64,000 nucleotides of DNA. It comes from Bacteroidota bacterium (GTDB taxonomy: Bacteria; Bacteroidota; Bacteroidia; Chitinophagales; Saprospiraceae). Location of the stretch: the NCBI GenBank assembly GCA_024642665.1, contig JAHEAR010000010.1, forward strand, positions 1 through 64,000, read 5' to 3'. Below, piece after piece: positions 44,432-53,647 of this stretch. A model generated the notes under the pieces. The model saw only the letters and a list, made by a program, of their open reading frames with translations. It made no database searches and was not told the origin of the DNA. Each line of letters begins with the position of its first letter. The stretch's first letter is position 1. Both the position numbers and the translations under genes were made by a program.

Positions 44432-47192
44432 TTTATCGAATGATCGTGACTTCTCCAGTCACTGTTTCTTTTATTCCCTCAAAGTCCATTTCTGCTATGT
44501 ATGCATAGACTCCGGGAAGCATATATTTTCCATCAAACTTTCCATCCCAGCCTTCATTTGCTACTCCGGGACTCGTACCGTTACTTTCAAAAAGCTGATT
44601 ACCCCATCGATCAAATATCCGCAGATATACAATTGTCGTCAGGTTGGCCTTGCCGGTAATGAAAAAGTAATCGTTCAGCCCATCCCCATTCGGTGAAAAG
44701 ACATTCGGAATATAGTAGATTCTCGGAACCAGCACTCGCAGTCGCATCGAATCCTCTGCTACACATCCTGATGTATCACTGATCATCGCTGAGATCGTTG
44801 CACTTGATACAGCTATAAACTCAAACTTTGTACATCCTGCACAGGCAGCTCCATTGTATTCACTCCATACGATAGCGTCGGTACCTCCCGGTGTCAGATT
44901 TGTATTTAATGCGATTGATACGGAATCGTCCACATTAACGGTTCTGTCCGGTCCAAGATCAAGGGTCACCAGATCAGGTTCAGTAATCTGATAACTTTCT
45001 ACATAAGAACATCCATTGGCATCGGATACCGTTAATGTATATATTCCTGGTCCGAGGGATGTCAATGCCGTTCCACTTTGTGACGTGCCACTCCACTGAT
45101 ACGTAAATGGACCTGTTCCGCCGGTAACACTATTGACGGTCAGTGCTCCATTATTCTCTCCATTACATACGATATTCATCAGACTGACATCGACGGCATT
45201 TATGATTTCACTGCTCTCCTCTACTACCACATCTTCACTATTCATGCAGCCATTTAATTTGCTCAGTATCGTCAGCGTATAGGTACCTCCTTGTGATACA
45301 TTTATGGTTGCGCCTGTAGTCCCCCCTTCTATCTTTCCATCTGCAGTGCTCCAATTCAATGTATAATTTGACACCGGTTCACTTAACATCGCTTGTGCTG
45401 TAGTGATCGGTGTATTACAATCGATCGTATCCCCCGGCGTAAGTGTGATCATCGCCACAACAGTATCGATCCCGATCAATACCTGATCAGTACTCTGACA
45501 ACCATTAGAGGTATCCCGTACTAAAATATTATACGTACCCGTAGCATCGGCCTGGATGCGCAATCCGTTTGTGGCACCTACTATATTGCCATTCGGTGTT
45601 GTCCAATTATATATAATATTTGTTCCCGTGGTGGAATTACCTCCCAGCGTAAACTGTAGTGAATCACAACTCAGTGTTTTGTCCGGACCTGCTATGGCTG
45701 TCGGTATATTTGCATCCTGCGTTACTGTCACAGAAACAGAGTCCACACATCCTGAAACCGTATTCGTTACTTTCAATTTGTATACGCCCTGGGCCGTTGC
45801 TTCGGCCATACTTGTATTGGCACTACCCGCAATGACTCCATTAGTGGTTGTCCATTGATAACTTAACGGACCGCCTGAAGATCCTGACCCATCCAGAAAA
45901 ATCGATCCTGCAAGACAGGTAATCATCAGATCTGAATTACTAATAAAGGCCTGTGGTGGATCATACACATCGATCGTTATACTATTTACAAAATTACAAC
46001 CGTCATCGGTGTAATTGTAGGACACCTGATGAGATCCCGTTCCTGCCGTCACCGGATTGAATATTCCATTCACGGGATCGGTTACTCCATTACCTGACCA
46101 GGTCCCTGTGCCATTGCCTCCGACTACCGTCACTTCCAACGCTACTGTGCCGGTGCCCGGATACAAACAAATATCACTGACTGGCTTAACGGTAATGCCC
46201 GGCATCGGACAATCTCTTGCAATACATTCCAGCGTGTCTCGTCGATCAGGGCATGGACCTGCGGATACCGTTACGATTTCTATCATCACGGGATCACCTG
46301 GATTTAGTCCGGTAAACTCAAGACTATCTGTTCCGATGGGTGTACCTACAGGTCCAACCAACGTATTGACCATATGTGTTGCTGCGTTCGGATCCACTGT
46401 CCATGAAAATATAATGCCACTTGTATTTGGCGTACAATTGATCGTCGGTGCATTTAAAGTGGCTCCTACATTTGTGGTTTGACTAATCACATCAGAAACA
46501 CATCCATTTTCTGTAATCTGAAGACGTACGGTTTTCGATCCGGCCCCGGCCCAACGCAGTTGATATGGTCCGGCTGCTGACCCTGAAACAACAATGGCTG
46601 TTCCAAAATTATAATCAAAAGAGGCTGTCGATACAGAGGCATTACCGGTATAGGTTAGCGTCGCCTGATCCGTGATACAGATCACCGGATCCAACATAAA
46701 ATCAGCAGTGATCGAATCAAATACGGTAATCGTATAGGGCTCTGTAAATGGACAACCAGAAGCTGTTGTGGTATATGTTATCTGATGTTGACCAGCCGTT
46801 GCAATCGCAGGATCAAACAGACCTAACATTGGATCAATGATTCCGGGACCGGCCCATATTCCATTATCCGGATTGCCATCCACGGTGACTGACAAATCTA
46901 TAATTGTGGGATTATTCAGGCAAGCACTATCCTGTCCGGTAATATCAACCACTGGTGGCGGACAATCAACTGCAGTACATTGTGCATCGATCACTATATC
47001 AGGACATGGTCCGGCACTAACTATGGTGAGGGTCATATTGACCATTGTGCCAGGTGATAAGCCAGATACTGTCCAGGTACTCACAGCACTAGGCATGGCC
47101 GGTCCGGCATCAATAGAAACCAGATATCCACTGGCACCCATAACATCCGCCCAATCAAATGTGACGGAAGATAAAGTAGACGAACAATTGAC
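44432..47192. repeat. 2761-bp duplicated block, copy B
   Basis: Partner of 39448-42208. The right edge is a C at 47192; next to it copy A has T and copy B has G, and beyond it the proteins still agree closely (both read VIEPGCDTAFFSQV) while the codons differ. That sudden change from identity to synonymous difference marks a recombination edge. Confidence 0.9.
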
Positions 47193-49073
47193 GACTGGTT
47201 CCTGCAGAACACTGACAGTAATCACTTGGGAAAAGAAAGCGGTATCGCAGCCGGGCTCGATGACCTGAACGGATACAATCTTACTTCCTGGTGTACCCCA
47301 ACTCAGGGTGTAGGGACCTAATCCACTCCCCATTAGAGTCGTGGGATTATTAAAATTCCAAGTTACTTCTGCCGATGGGCTGGCCTCACCGGTAAAAACA
47401 ATTACGGTAGATGAATCTGCACATAAAAGAGGCTCAAAATCGAAACTCGCTACAGGAGCAGGTTTTAAATCCACTTGAAAACATGTTTCCGGTCCCGGTC
47501 CACATTCGTTAATGGCATAAACACAAATTTCTGCAGGACCTGTATTACTAAAATCAAATTCGGCGATATTGGATCCATCCTGGAAAATAGGAACATTACC
47601 CATAGTGCTCCATACATATGTTAACTGGTCAAATGGATCGTCAATAACCTCAAAAAATACATTTGATTGTGCACAAATCAGTGTATCAGTAAAACCAAGA
47701 TCAGGTGGATCAGGGCGGTAATCTTCAGCATTAAATGCAAAAGTGGGCAGTGGAAATTGACATTCACCAGCAGAAGTGATTACCCTGACGATTACATCAT
47801 ATACTCCTCCATCGAGGGTATAGAGTTGTTCTTCAGTAGAAATCAGAATCCCACTTTCATACCATTCATATTCAACATCCGCATTGAACGGAATCAATTC
47901 CTGAATCAATACAGTTAAGACAAACTCTCCATTTTCACAGGACAATTCCAAAAAAGCATCTAAATCTGCTAAGGTCAATGTCATTTCAGCTGAGGAGTCA
48001 CAACCATTCAAGCCTCCTCCCGGATAAAACAAGTCATAGGTGCCCGGTGAATCATAAGCATCTCCTTCATAGAACAAAGTTCCCATACAGTGAAGTGTAT
48101 CCAATATGCCAAGCGGAACAATGGGATATTCTTCAACGAGCCAACTACTATCAAAAGAACAACCTTCAGCTGTGTTAAAATTTTGAAAATATTCTCCCGG
48201 GCCACCAACAAAAACGGCTCCCCATTGAAATGGAAACTCTTCAGGACAATAGATTTCGGGGTCTTTCACCTCATCGGGTATCTCATAGACTTCAACTTCA
48301 ATACACAACTCAAAATCCATAGTATCACATCCACTGAAAGCGCGCACGCATATTTCATAAATACCCGCATCCAGATCGTCAGGAACTGAAATGGAAGCAA
48401 ATGGATCTGTCGTTTCTGTTGTATCGTTTGTATTCCAGGAAGGAACCCACCAATAACCGTGTGCGCCAACTGCCTCTGGTTCGGCCGACAACTGCAAATC
48501 ATCATATCCCTGGCACACGTAGTTAGGATCTATGGAGACGGTTTCAAGATCATTCTCGAGCACAGGTTCATATATCCCCGTTGCGATATCAATCGTGTAG
48601 TCACATTGAGAACCGGCACTTCCATCAAAAACAAGCCAGTAAGATTGACCAATGACTAATCCGGATACAGCTAAGGTAAATGTACTTCCTTCCGGAGATC
48701 CCGGATTACAATCCAAAACATTATTAGCACCCTGCCAGGGACAGGCATCTAGTATAGCGGCCTGAATGGCATTCTGACCTCCACTACAATCACCCACTGT
48801 AATTTGAAAGAATACATCCGTTGATGTGGCAATAAACTCAAAATATTGAGGATTGTGAATTGCTGTATTCGGACCACACCATCCAAGATAGGCACCATCC
48901 GGTTGATTATCTTCTGTCGCATCACAAAGATTGTTCAGGCACACCAGTGGTGCTTCCTGACAAGTTGCCCCCCCTTCCTCCGGGTTGCACTGACCATAAA
49001 TATTGGAAACAGAAAACACCAGGGCAAGACAATAAAAAAGCCTGGTGTAGAGGGATATCCTGAGTAATTTCAT
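44433..49073 (-). CDS. Giant secreted adhesin-like protein B, type B T9SS cargo
   Basis: The protein has 1546 residues, exactly the length of protein A. Its order is signal peptide (about residues 1-27), Cys-rich N-terminal domain (about 28-165), Ig/PKD-like domains, Cys-paired repeats, SprB-like segment and CHU_C domain. Residues 1 to about 627 are roughly half identical to protein A (both have GLNGCDSxAE and CENGEFVLT), while the rest is identical. The equal length of the divergent halves shows they descend from one gene duplication. A -7 box lies 49 bp upstream and a terminator follows, so the gene is its own transcription unit. Function is probably surface adhesion, by analogy with SprB-like proteins. 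Confidence 0.88.
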   Translation of the reverse strand: MKLLRISLYTRLFYCLALVFSVSNIYGQCNPEEGGATCQEAPLVCLNNLCDATEDNQPDGAYLGWCGPNTAIHNPQYFEFIATSTDVFFQITVGDCSGGQNAIQAAILDACPWQGANNVLDCNPGSPEGSTFTLAVSGLVIGQSYWLVFDGSAGSQCDYTIDIATGIYEPVLENDLETVSIDPNYVCQGYDDLQLSAEPEAVGAHGYWWVPSWNTNDTTETTDPFASISVPDDLDAGIYEICVRAFSGCDTMDFELCIEVEVYEIPDEVKDPEIYCPEEFPFQWGAVFVGGPGEYFQNFNTAEGCSFDSSWLVEEYPIVPLGILDTLHCMGTLFYEGDAYDSPGTYDLFYPGGGLNGCDSSAEMTLTLADLDAFLELSCENGEFVLTVLIQELIPFNADVEYEWYESGILISTEEQLYTLDGGVYDVIVRVITSAGECQFPLPTFAFNAEDYRPDPPDLGFTDTLICAQSNVFFEVIDDPFDQLTYVWSTMGNVPIFQDGSNIAEFDFSNTGPAEICVYAINECGPGPETCFQVDLKPAPVASFDFEPLLCADSSTVIVFTGEASPSAEVTWNFNNPTTLMGSGLGPYTLSWGTPGSKIVSVQVIEPGCDTAFFSQVITVSVLQEPVVNCSSTLSSVTFDWADVMGASGYLVSIDAGPAMPSAVSTWTVSGLSPGTMVNMTLTIVSAGPCPDIVIDAQCTAVDCPPPVVDITGQDSACLNNPTIIDLSVTVDGNPDNGIWAGPGIIDPMLGLFDPAIATAGQHQITYTTTASGCPFTEPYTITVFDSITADFMLDPVICITDQATLTYTGNASVSTASFDYNFGTAIVVSGSAAGPYQLRWAGAGSKTVRLQITENGCVSDVISQTTNVGATLNAPTINCTPNTSGIIFSWTVDPNAATHMVNTLVGPVGTPIGTDSLEFTGLNPGDPVMIEIVTVSAGPCPDRRDTLECIARDCPMPGITVKPVSDICLYPGTGTVALEVTVVGGNGTGTWSGNGVTDPVNGIFNPVTAGTGSHQVSYNYTDDGCNFVNSITIDVYDPPQAFISNSDLMITCLAGSIFLDGSGSSGGPLSYQWTTTNGVIAGSANTSMAEATAQGVYKLKVTNTVSGCVDSVSVTVTQDANIPTAIAGPDKTLSCDSLQFTLGGNSTTGTNIIYNWTTPNGNIVGATNGLRIQADATGTYNILVRDTSNGCQSTDQVLIGIDTVVAMITLTPGDTIDCNTPITTAQAMLSEPVSNYTLNWSTADGKIEGGTTGATINVSQGGTYTLTILSKLNGCMNSEDVVVEESSEIINAVDVSLMNIVCNGENNGALTVNSVTGGTGPFTYQWSGTSQSGTALTSLGPGIYTLTVSDANGCSYVESYQITEPDLVTLDLGPDRTVNVDDSVSIALNTNLTPGGTDAIVWSEYNGAACAGCTKFEFIAVSSATISAMISDTSGCVAEDSMRLRVLVPRIYYIPNVFSPNGDGLNDYFFITGKANLTTIVYLRIFDRWGNQLFESNGTSPGVANEGWDGKFDGKYMLPGVYAYIAEMDFEGIKETVTGEVTIIR

Positions 49074-49121
49074 GTAAATATTCGTTTAATAAAGGAAGTT
49101 TATTTGTAAGGTTAAAATTAA

Positions 49122-49129
49122 CAAAATTA
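49122..49129 (-). promoter_or_regulatory. Bacteroidota -7 box for giant gene B
   Basis: Minus-strand TAATTTTG, a full TAnnTTTG match 49 bp before the ATG at 49073. Confidence 0.5.
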
Positions 49130-49204
49130 AACAAGCTAATCTTTGGCTAAAAGTGTAGGCAAACCGTCAATTTATCTATCAGATACCGATTCAGGCAATT
49201 TCGC

Positions 49205-52200
49205 TTACCGAAGTAACGTTATCTCGCCGTGATGGACCTCTCTTTTTCCACTAATAAGCTGAAATTCAATCACATAAGGAAATACACCCGGATTAGGAAA
49301 TTCACCTGTAGACGTTCGGCCGTTCCAAAATACGGATGAATCCATAGGATCAAAGTTGGTTGCACCAAATACGGCATTTCCCCAACGATCATAAATCGTC
49401 CATTGGATCACACGCTCAATACCGCCGGTACTGTTCAAATTGACAAAATCATTCACCCCATCCTCATTAGGGGAAAACACATTTGCAATAAAATACTTTG
49501 CTTTTTCGATTACATAAACTATCACATCATCTGCTAATACACAACCAGTGTTGGAGGACACCTGAAAAGTATAAGAAGTAGTTTCCACTGGTTGAACTTG
49601 CAGAAGGGGGCAATCCTTACAAATCGTCCCATTATAGTCGATCCATTCATCCATCGCAAAGTAAACCATCGGCAAATCCGTTACACCAGATAAATCTGCC
49701 TCTTCCCCAAGATATATTTCAATATCCGGACCGGCATCCACAGTAAAAACTATAGTTGTATCAATCTCAATCAATGTATCAAACACACAGTTTTTTTCAT
49801 CTATAAGGGTGAGCAAATATTGACCTGCATTCAAACCTGAAAAAACAGGTGTAGATTGAAGCGCCCCGGAATCTAATTGAAAACTTACCAATCCGGCTCC
49901 ACCACTTATCTGGTCAATCATAATTGAAGCATTGCCTTGCCCATGACACTCCGGAGAATTAATAATCAGACTGACATCGGTAATAGCATCCGGATGTTCA
50001 CTCACCATTAAACTATCACTTCCAATACATCCATTACTAATTTGGGTTATACTCAATACATACAAGCCTGTATCCTGAATATTTATATTTGACAATGTTG
50101 GATTACTGAGTATGTTTCCATTTGCAGTGGTCCAGGCAAAAATCAATGGCTGTGGATTTGAACCACTTCCGTCAAGTAACGCATCACGAAATTGACATCT
50201 GATCTCTCCATCCAAAAGTATAATTGCCTTTGGTGGAATCGTATCATGAACGGCGAAAATTGTATCGCGTGTGGTACACGCATTTTGTCCAGTCACCGAA
50301 GCGATGAACGGACCCGGACTTGTAACATTAATTCCTGATGCCTGACTAATGGTATCTTCATTAAAATCCAACCATGCAATCGTATAGGATGGCACATCCA
50401 CCGTAGAAGAAATATCCACTGCTATCCGGGAGCATGTAAAGGTGTCCGAGAAAAGTTCTACCAATGGATATTCCAAAGAATCCAACAAAACAGTATCAAA
50501 GGCAATACATTGATTGACGCCAACCATTTGCAACGAATATTCTCCGGGCTGATTGACAACAACAAATGAATCAGACGAAATTAAAGTTGATGAAGGGTCG
50601 TACCAACTGTAGGAAAAGTTTGTTCCAACCGGTATTGCAGTCAAAACTGCAGACTTATCGCAACGCAAAGAATCTGTCAGCAGAGCATATGCCGGCAAAG
50701 TAAAATTGCTGTCAACAAAAATATCAAAAGGAGATGGGCAACCGTTAGGTCCTGTAGCAATAAGGTGATACCATCCAGGCTGATTTACCTGAATTATGAA
50801 ATCTTCCATTTCAATAATGCCGGCCCCATCCCATTGGTAAGTAGAAACTGAGTCAAGAGATTGTGCAACAATCGCAATGGTATCACTGCACAATAATGTG
50901 TCCGCATTAAGAATTAAGAATGGACTCAAAGTATCTATTGGTACATGTACTATGGTGGTTCGCTGACATCCGTTTATTCCAATGGCCACTAATTTATAAT
51001 CGCCGTCCAGTGGAGAAGAGACAACAGGTCCTTGCACAACAGTTTGATCGGGAAGTTCCCAATACATGGAGCTATAGGTAAAACCGGGCAATGGAACAAA
51101 ACTTAAATCTGCCACAGGATCAAAACAGTTAATGGTATCCAGGACATAATCAAAAGAAGGAATCACCCGATCCACTTTCACAGTAATATATGCCGTCGTC
51201 TTACATCCGGTAACTGAATTAGTCATTTCCAGGATATACTTACCCCCTTTATCAACTTGTATCAATGCCTGATCATCACCAGGCCCCGTATAGTTAATCC
51301 AATCATATACGTCAGCCTCCGGGGCTATCACCCCGATGGTTACAACGGTTTTCAAACAAGTTAAGGTGTCATTAATAATTTGATACGTAAAAATGTCATT
51401 CCCTTGAATTACCTGCACGGTATCCGTGTTTTTACACCCATTTGGTGCCAATACCTGAGCATAATAACTTCCGGCCTCCTCAGTCATCACCACCGCTTGT
51501 GGATCACTGAAACCATCCGGCCCCTGCCACAAGTAGCTCACACCGGGCGTATTGGAAGAAGCTGACAAGGTTAATATTTCATTACAATTAAGGGTATCAT
51601 TTGGAGAGACCTGAATATCAGGCTCGGAAAAATCACCATCAAATAGAAAAGCACCTGATCGTTGACATCCGTTATTAAAAGTAACTGTCAGGTTGTACAA
51701 CCCGGGGGTCGATATGCCGGGCCTCCATACTTTGGCAGAAAAAGCGTTAGGGCCTGTCCAATCCCATAATACCTCCGTACTGGAAAAATTGGCACCTAAG
51801 GTAGCCACCATGATATCACATTTTTTATCCACTATCGAGATAACTACAGGGGTTGTCGCAGTATCTATGTCAATATTGACTGATTTTTTTGTGGTGCAGC
51901 CTGCTGCATTTGTTATGTTCAAGGTGTAAGTACCCGGAACCGTCACTCCTATGTTCGGTTGATTAGACGTAAAACCCATCGGCCCATTCCACAAAACGCT
52001 TGCGCTTGAAGGGGAATAAATTGGTTTTATATTGACGACTGGCCTGCTACAGGTAATGGTGCCACCGGAAAAAACAACTTGAGGAAAATTTGGACCTGCA
52101 ACCACATTTGTACTACCGGTACCAGAACAAATCCCATCAGATATCTCTACAAAATATTGTCCTGACTGATTGACGGTGATTGATGCAGTATTTGAAGGCG

Positions 52201-53434
52201 ATGTAATATTTCCGTTTAGTGTGGTCCACTGATAGGTGAATGGTCCCACACCCCCACCCGGCGTCGCCTGCAAAACAACATCTCCTGCTCCGCAAAATAA
52301 CGTATCCGGTGCATCCACAGAAACAGTTAAGGATCTTGGGTAAATCCTTATTTCAATGGTTGTATCACATAATCCGGGACCGTCTTTCGTCTGAAAATAA
52401 ATTCCATCCGTAAAATAATCCTGTCCCCCAAAAGAAAATATTTCACCATTGCACAAATCCCCGGTTATAATGACAGTATCCGGCTTACCAGTTACGTTTA
52501 AAGCAATACAAGAGCTCGACAGATCAGCACATATACTCCCTTGATCGATAGCCTGCAATAACTGATTATAATCACTCATTGCGATCAAGGCATCCACGGC
52601 AGAAGTATCACTTGTTAAATAATTTAAACCGCAGATAGCGTAGCTGCCAATGGGGGGCGTAATTGAAAAACTAGTGCCACTCTGAAGTATGACATTCCCG
52701 GAAATAAAAAGATATTCATACGTATACAACAAAGGTGATGGCGTATTTCCTCCATAATCAATTGTTACCTGAGAAGATTGAATATTCTCTCCTGAACATA
52801 TGTTTATTGCCATAGGAGAAAGCGTTCCTGCATTAGGGGTACAAGGCAAACATTCCAATCCTAAAGGATTACAGAACAACAACGTAACATTAGCCACACT
52901 TCCCAGTTGGAATACATCATGATCTTCAATGACAATTTGCCAGACACCATTAGCCGAACCACTGTTGAAATCCTCCAGACAACCACTCTGTGGAAAGTAT
53001 GTACCTGTATATGCGGTTAGTGCCTGCCAGGGTTGAAGATTCGACCAAGTAGGTGTGAATCCCGGATCAGGCGATGCTGCTGCTAGGCATTTAACAAAAT
53101 TAATTTTCCAGGAAGACAAATTTGTTGGCGAAATCAAAGTTGTTGGAGGCCCAATTAAGTCAACAGTCGTACCCGAGGGCGAAACAAGTGACATCGTCAA
53201 ATCACCAAGATATTCATGAACAAATTCAATTTCAACGCCACAAATACCTTGCGTCGGACTTGCAAGATCACTATCCACCAGTCCACTCACAATCAGATTA
53301 ATAGTAGTACTATTATTATCAGCAATTGGTGTCGAAATATCATACGTGCATTGAGCAGTTGCCTCTTGCGAGAGCAGCCATAAACTCCCAAGGATAAAAT
53401 GGAAAAGAAATAATTTATATAAGCTATTGCTCAA
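49205..53434 (-). CDS. Giant secreted protein C with P-domain, type B T9SS cargo
   Basis: This 1409-residue protein has a signal peptide (about residues 1-27) and a proprotein convertase P-domain (about 30-185; VEIEFVHEYLGDLTMSLVSP, and GVWQIVIEDHD), a beta-sandwich usually found beside subtilase domains but here with no protease. A long run of Ig-like repeats of about 85 residues follows, each with a Cys early and a GxY/W-x-L turn before a final GC (for example PGTYTLNITNAAGCTTKKSV). The last 95 residues are CHU_C (FIANVFSPNEDGVNDFV, IYDRWGNAVF). Surface display by T9SS is expected; the ligand is unknown. Codon and composition look like those of its neighbours. Confidence 0.87.
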   Translation of the reverse strand: MSNSLYKLFLFHFILGSLWLLSQEATAQCTYDISTPIADNNSTTINLIVSGLVDSDLASPTQGICGVEIEFVHEYLGDLTMSLVSPSGTTVDLIGPPTTLISPTNLSSWKINFVKCLAAASPDPGFTPTWSNLQPWQALTAYTGTYFPQSGCLEDFNSGSANGVWQIVIEDHDVFQLGSVANVTLLFCNPLGLECLPCTPNAGTLSPMAINICSGENIQSSQVTIDYGGNTPSPLLYTYEYLFISGNVILQSGTSFSITPPIGSYAICGLNYLTSDTSAVDALIAMSDYNQLLQAIDQGSICADLSSSCIALNVTGKPDTVIITGDLCNGEIFSFGGQDYFTDGIYFQTKDGPGLCDTTIEIRIYPRSLTVSVDAPDTLFCGAGDVVLQATPGGGVGPFTYQWTTLNGNITSPSNTASITVNQSGQYFVEISDGICSGTGSTNVVAGPNFPQVVFSGGTITCSRPVVNIKPIYSPSSASVLWNGPMGFTSNQPNIGVTVPGTYTLNITNAAGCTTKKSVNIDIDTATTPVVISIVDKKCDIMVATLGANFSSTEVLWDWTGPNAFSAKVWRPGISTPGLYNLTVTFNNGCQRSGAFLFDGDFSEPDIQVSPNDTLNCNEILTLSASSNTPGVSYLWQGPDGFSDPQAVVMTEEAGSYYAQVLAPNGCKNTDTVQVIQGNDIFTYQIINDTLTCLKTVVTIGVIAPEADVYDWINYTGPGDDQALIQVDKGGKYILEMTNSVTGCKTTAYITVKVDRVIPSFDYVLDTINCFDPVADLSFVPLPGFTYSSMYWELPDQTVVQGPVVSSPLDGDYKLVAIGINGCQRTTIVHVPIDTLSPFLILNADTLLCSDTIAIVAQSLDSVSTYQWDGAGIIEMEDFIIQVNQPGWYHLIATGPNGCPSPFDIFVDSNFTLPAYALLTDSLRCDKSAVLTAIPVGTNFSYSWYDPSSTLISSDSFVVVNQPGEYSLQMVGVNQCIAFDTVLLDSLEYPLVELFSDTFTCSRIAVDISSTVDVPSYTIAWLDFNEDTISQASGINVTSPGPFIASVTGQNACTTRDTIFAVHDTIPPKAIILLDGEIRCQFRDALLDGSGSNPQPLIFAWTTANGNILSNPTLSNINIQDTGLYVLSITQISNGCIGSDSLMVSEHPDAITDVSLIINSPECHGQGNASIMIDQISGGAGLVSFQLDSGALQSTPVFSGLNAGQYLLTLIDEKNCVFDTLIEIDTTIVFTVDAGPDIEIYLGEEADLSGVTDLPMVYFAMDEWIDYNGTICKDCPLLQVQPVETTSYTFQVSSNTGCVLADDVIVYVIEKAKYFIANVFSPNEDGVNDFVNLNSTGGIERVIQWTIYDRWGNAVFGATNFDPMDSSVFWNGRTSTGEFPNPGVFPYVIEFQLISGKREVHHGEITLLR

Positions 53435-53542
53435 TGGTGGCCTTAGTTTTCAGTGTCCTGAAATCAAAACCCTGATATAATACATATATCCATTGGGTCT
53501 GATTTTTGGTTAATGCAATTTTCAATACGTCTGCTTATTCCT

Positions 53543-53574
53543 AAAAAGAGCCCTCCATTTGGAAAGGAGGGCTC
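53543..53574 (-). terminator. Terminator of giant gene D
   Basis: GAGCCCTCC pairs with GGAGGGCTC; on the minus strand the stem is followed by TTTTT. It lies about 75 bp after the stop at 53648 and before the start region of gene C. Confidence 0.85.
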
Positions 53575-53647
53575 AGAAACAAGAGAAATGGGCAAGTAAA
53601 CTCTATACTTTTCTGTTATTTAAATAACAAATTATTCAACTATAATA

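Noticed and set aside
39449-49073. Insertion sequence or transposon as cause of the 2.76-kb duplication
   Set aside because: No transposase, terminal inverted repeats or target-site duplication at the edges; both edges fall at or inside coding sequence of paralogous genes, which fits homologous recombination better.
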